8,775 nt of DNA from Candidatus Woesearchaeota archaeon (GTDB lineage Archaea > Nanoarchaeota > Nanoarchaeia > Woesearchaeales > UBA11576), in assembly GCA_013331125.1 (NCBI GenBank), contig DUGW01000175.1:1-8775 (forward strand). The letters are read 5' to 3'. Each line of letters starts with the position of its first letter. The first letter of the stretch is position 1. The notes under the pieces are model-generated. The model was not told the DNA's origin. It saw nothing but the letters and a program-made list of their open reading frames with translations, and made no database searches. Both the position numbers and the translations under genes were made by a program. This document shows positions 6,567-8,775 of this stretch, in pieces.

Positions 6567-7019
6567 TCACTCGAAGAAATTCTTTATGTGCTGGCTTGCG
6601 TACTTGAGCCCTTTCATCTTGACTTTCTTTGGCAGCCGCTGGAATGATACCAGTTTCTTCCTGCAGTTCTTCTGTTTGCAGAGGCATCTCATGTCCCAGC
6701 CTTCGTATGTGGTATTGAATGAGTAGTCTATGGTTATCTCTTCACCTTTCTTTATGTGCCTGAACGCCGTTATCTTGTTCTTCCCGACGACATAGCAGTT
6801 CGGTCTGCACGAATGGTTCAGGTACCAGCCGAGGTGTTTCCTTGTCGGGTCTATGTATTCCCATGTGCTTATCTGTAGGCTTCTGTGTGTCATCTGTGGG
6901 TGCGCCGTGTGCACAAGCCTTCCGGTGAATAAGAATGCTGTCTCGCCTTTCTTTATGTCTTTGGTCGCGAATAGTCCGAAGCCTTCAGTCTTTGACCTGC
7001 CTTTAATGACCTTTGCCAT
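6567..7019 (-). CDS. SET-domain protein, putative lysine methyltransferase
   Basis: This small SET-domain protein has 150 residues. GFGLFATKDIKKGE (13-26) is the opening glycine motif, NHSCRPN (68-74) is the SAM-binding NHS motif, and GEEITIDYS (92-100) contains the catalytic Tyr99. A post-SET type cluster follows as RCLCKQKNC (Cys112, 114, 119), which with Cys71 could bind zinc. A basic tail (about 120-150, many Lys) may contact nucleic acid. The expected reaction is SAM-dependent protein lysine methylation; the target is unknown, and chromatin or DNA-binding proteins are possible in archaea. GAGGTG (complement of 7024-7029) is a strong ribosome site 4 bases before the ATG. It is convergent with hypE and follows the multi-domain thiol gene on the same strand, separated by a poly-T run. 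No signal peptide is present. Confidence 0.88.
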   Translation of the reverse strand: MAKVIKGRSKTEGFGLFATKDIKKGETAFLFTGRLVHTAHPQMTHRSLQISTWEYIDPTRKHLGWYLNHSCRPNCYVVGKNKITAFRHIKKGEEITIDYSFNTTYEGWDMRCLCKQKNCRKKLVSFQRLPKKVKMKGLKYASQHIKNFFE

Positions 7020-7059
7020 CTTTCACCTCTGATTGAAGCTGAATACTGAATAAGAAGAT

Positions 7060-7067
7060 AAAAAAAA
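7060..7067 (-). terminator. Poly-T tract downstream of the thiol oxidoreductase gene
   Basis: Eight A residues on the plus strand read as T8 on the minus strand, 25-32 bases after the stop codon of the upstream gene (7092). Archaeal RNA polymerase stops at such tracts without needing a hairpin. The A/T-rich bases around it could also be part of the promoter of the SET gene. Confidence 0.45.
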
Positions 7068-7091
7068 TTGTTTGATGATTTTACGCAGTTC

Positions 7092-8775
7092 TTATCCGCA
7101 TCCTCCTGCTGGTGCTGCTGCAGCTGGTGCGCTTCCGAATGCTGAAAGGTCGTCGCATTCAGATGGTGCGTCCTCGAATGCTGCGCAGAGTGCTGCTGCG
7201 TATGAAGCTGGGTCCCTTCCTCCGCCGTATGGATTGCCTTCGACGAACACTGTCGGGCTTCCCTTTACGCTCAGCAGCTGGTTGAGTTCGAGTTCTGCTG
7301 CTGCCATTGCCAGGCCTTCATCCTTCTCGCACTTCTTTATCTTTGCAGTGTCGAGTCCCAGGTCCTTTGCCACTGCTTCCCAGCATGTGTCTGCGTTGCT
7401 TGCGCTGCATTTCTTGTTCATTGCCAGCATGAAGTCGAACATCTTTCCTGTTCCCATGTACTTCTGGACGCATAGTTCTCTCAGGTCCTGGTTGAGTTCC
7501 TGCACTCCGTGCATCGAGCAGTACTTGTTTCCTTCATCCAGGCAGTATGTCGGATATCCGCTTGCGTAGTTGGAGTATAACACGAAGTGGGCGTTGAATT
7601 CTGCCTTGTCTTGGAGCAGCCTGTAGACGGGTTCGATGCCCTCTTCTGCCATGTTGCCGTATGGGCAGTAGCTCATGACATAGAAGTCTATCTGTGGCTT
7701 GTTGTCTCCTTTTGTCACTCCGATCTTCGCTTCCATCTCTTTCCTTTTCTGTTCATCTATCACATAGGAAGCTCCGCTTGCCTGGTCGAGCATGACATAA
7801 TCCTCACCTACCGGCCTGAATGCTCCCTGTATCCTCTGGTTCTTGCTCCATGCAGATGTGTCTTTCAGCGCTCCGCTGAATATGAAGCTCGGTGCCTTCT
7901 CAAGTCCGTATTTCTTGACCATCTGTTTCCCTTCTGGTGTGGATGCCTCTACCTGTTCGACTTCCATGTTGAGGAATACCTTCTCGAGGACGTTGAGGAG
8001 TTCTGTCGGGTCGCATTCTGCGCATCCTGCTGCATTGACCACTGTCAGTGTGACCTCTGCGTCTGCTACATATGTGCATTTAGAATCCTTCTTTCCAGGG
8101 TTCTCGCATGTGCCTACCTTTCCTGGCTCTCCTGTGCAGTCTGCATCTGAGCTGCATGCTGGCATGTCTGCGCAGTTAGGATGCCCTTTGAGTTTGGCGC
8201 AGATCGCTCTCTTGAATGACGCTGCGTCCCTTCCTCCCTGGTACAGCTGGCCGTCGAGATACATCGTCGGGCTTCCCTGTGCCTGTACTGCCTGTGATGC
8301 CTTTATAGATGCTGACAGTAGCTGGTTGCCTTCTTCACCGTCTGCGCATTCCTTGACTTTTGCTCCGTCTATCCCTGCTTCCTGTGCGCATGAATCTATC
8401 GTACCTACGAGGTCTTGGTATTTCTTGTTCTGGCAGGTCACGAAATCCATGAGCTGGTCAGGATAGTGTTCCTGTACGCATAGGTGTAGTTTGTCTCCAT
8501 AGACTTCTGCTGGTCCGTGCAGGCTCTGGAAGTTTCCGTTGCCGCCGTCCGCTGCTATGAAGTTGAGTGTGAAATCGACATTCGATCCGAGTTCCTTGAG
8601 CACTGGAGCCACTCCGTCTTCTACCTGTGTCCCGTATGGGCATTGGCTCATGACATAGAAGTCCAGTTTTGCTGTGCCGTACTGTCCTGCCTCGCCTTTA
8701 GGTAGCGGTTCTGCAGGTGGTGCTCCTGTCCCTCTGAAGAGAAGGTATGCTATGATAAGAAGTGCGACTGCTCCG
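7092..8775 (-). CDS. Membrane-anchored multi-domain DsbA/GILT-like thiol oxidoreductase (5' end beyond right edge)
   Basis: The reading frame stays open from the stop at 7092-7094 to the window edge, giving 560 residues counted from the first whole codon. The ATG at 8651 is internal. The upstream frame reads GAVALLIIAYLLF, a membrane helix, then a Pro-rich linker, so the protein is probably anchored with its bulk outside. Domain order: thioredoxin-fold domain 1 with SQCPYG (Cys45) and cis-Pro GSP169; a Cys-rich linker; a central thioredoxin-like domain with CAEC (Cys251, 254); domain 2 with SYCPYG (Cys370), a GILT-like CSMHG...C segment and GSP507; then an Ala/Pro tail ending GGCG. Both outer domains have CPYG, missing the usual second cysteine. 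An identical 18-base stretch (7671-7688 and 8646-8663) encodes part of both. It is probably a disulfide exchange protein or reductase; substrates are unknown. Confidence 0.85.
   Translation of the reverse strand, partial: GAVALLIIAYLLFRGTGAPPAEPLPKGEAGQYGTAKLDFYVMSQCPYGTQVEDGVAPVLKELGSNVDFTLNFIAADGGNGNFQSLHGPAEVYGDKLHLCVQEHYPDQLMDFVTCQNKKYQDLVGTIDSCAQEAGIDGAKVKECADGEEGNQLLSASIKASQAVQAQGSPTMYLDGQLYQGGRDAASFKRAICAKLKGHPNCADMPACSSDADCTGEPGKVGTCENPGKKDSKCTYVADAEVTLTVVNAAGCAECDPTELLNVLEKVFLNMEVEQVEASTPEGKQMVKKYGLEKAPSFIFSGALKDTSAWSKNQRIQGAFRPVGEDYVMLDQASGASYVIDEQKRKEMEAKIGVTKGDNKPQIDFYVMSYCPYGNMAEEGIEPVYRLLQDKAEFNAHFVLYSNYASGYPTYCLDEGNKYCSMHGVQELNQDLRELCVQKYMGTGKMFDFMLAMNKKCSASNADTCWEAVAKDLGLDTAKIKKCEKDEGLAMAAAELELNQLLSVKGSPTVFVEGNPYGGGRDPASYAAALCAAFEDAPSECDDLSAFGSAPAAAAPAGGCG

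Noticed and set aside
8649..8651. ATG at 8649-8651 as the start of the thiol oxidoreductase
   Set aside because: The frame is open to the window edge and encodes the first beta strand of domain 1 (KLDFYV) and a membrane helix upstream, so this Met is internal.

Overview
The window looks archaeal. AT-rich TATA-like boxes lie at plausible distances from several starts, Shine-Dalgarno motifs of the GAGGTG type precede others, and the gene set (sulfhydrogenase-like beta subunit, HypA/C/D/E, PEP synthase, SET-domain protein, membrane-anchored multi-domain thiol oxidoreductase) fits an anaerobic archaeon. A DPANN-type lineage (Woesearchaeota or similar) is my guess from the style of the proteins. 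No taxonomic marker is present, so the lineage is inference.

Layout, left to right. Positions 1-679 (minus) hold the N-terminal 226 residues of a HydB-like iron-sulfur hydrogenase subunit that runs off the left edge. Its upstream region contains an 8+8 bp palindrome overlapping a TATA-like element. Next, all on the minus strand, come a small CPYC glutaredoxin (879-1121), the nickel-insertion protein HypA (1155-1481) and PEP synthase (1552-3978). A divergent AT-rich promoter region (3979-4126) separates these from plus-strand hypC (4127-4381), hypD (4374-5372, overlapping hypC by 8 bases) and hypE (5585-6559). Between hypD and hypE lies a 212-base gap filled by a GC-rich element rich in inverted repeats. 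Converging on hypE is a minus-strand SET-domain protein (6567-7019). Behind it a large minus-strand gene (7092 to the right edge) encodes a membrane-anchored protein with two GILT/DsbA-like CPYG domains around a thioredoxin-like CAEC domain.

Function. HypC, HypD and HypE belong to the pathway that builds the Fe(CN)2CO ligand set of [NiFe] hydrogenases, and HypA delivers nickel. The partial gene at the left edge is the expected electron-transfer subunit of such an enzyme. In the Pyrococcus sulfhydrogenase operon hydB is the first of hydB-G-D-A, so the remaining subunits are predicted just beyond the left edge. HypB and HypF are not in the window. PEP synthase links pyruvate to gluconeogenesis. 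The two redoxin-type proteins add thiol/disulfide chemistry, one cytosolic and one probably extracytoplasmic.

Main points for a second look: the hypD-hypE structured element with mutually exclusive pairings, the palindrome at the hydrogenase promoter, a variant HypA metal site (CxC plus an HGHGH stretch), the three-domain thiol protein whose two outer domains lack the second active-site cysteine, and a clear strand-linked third-codon-position bias across the whole window.
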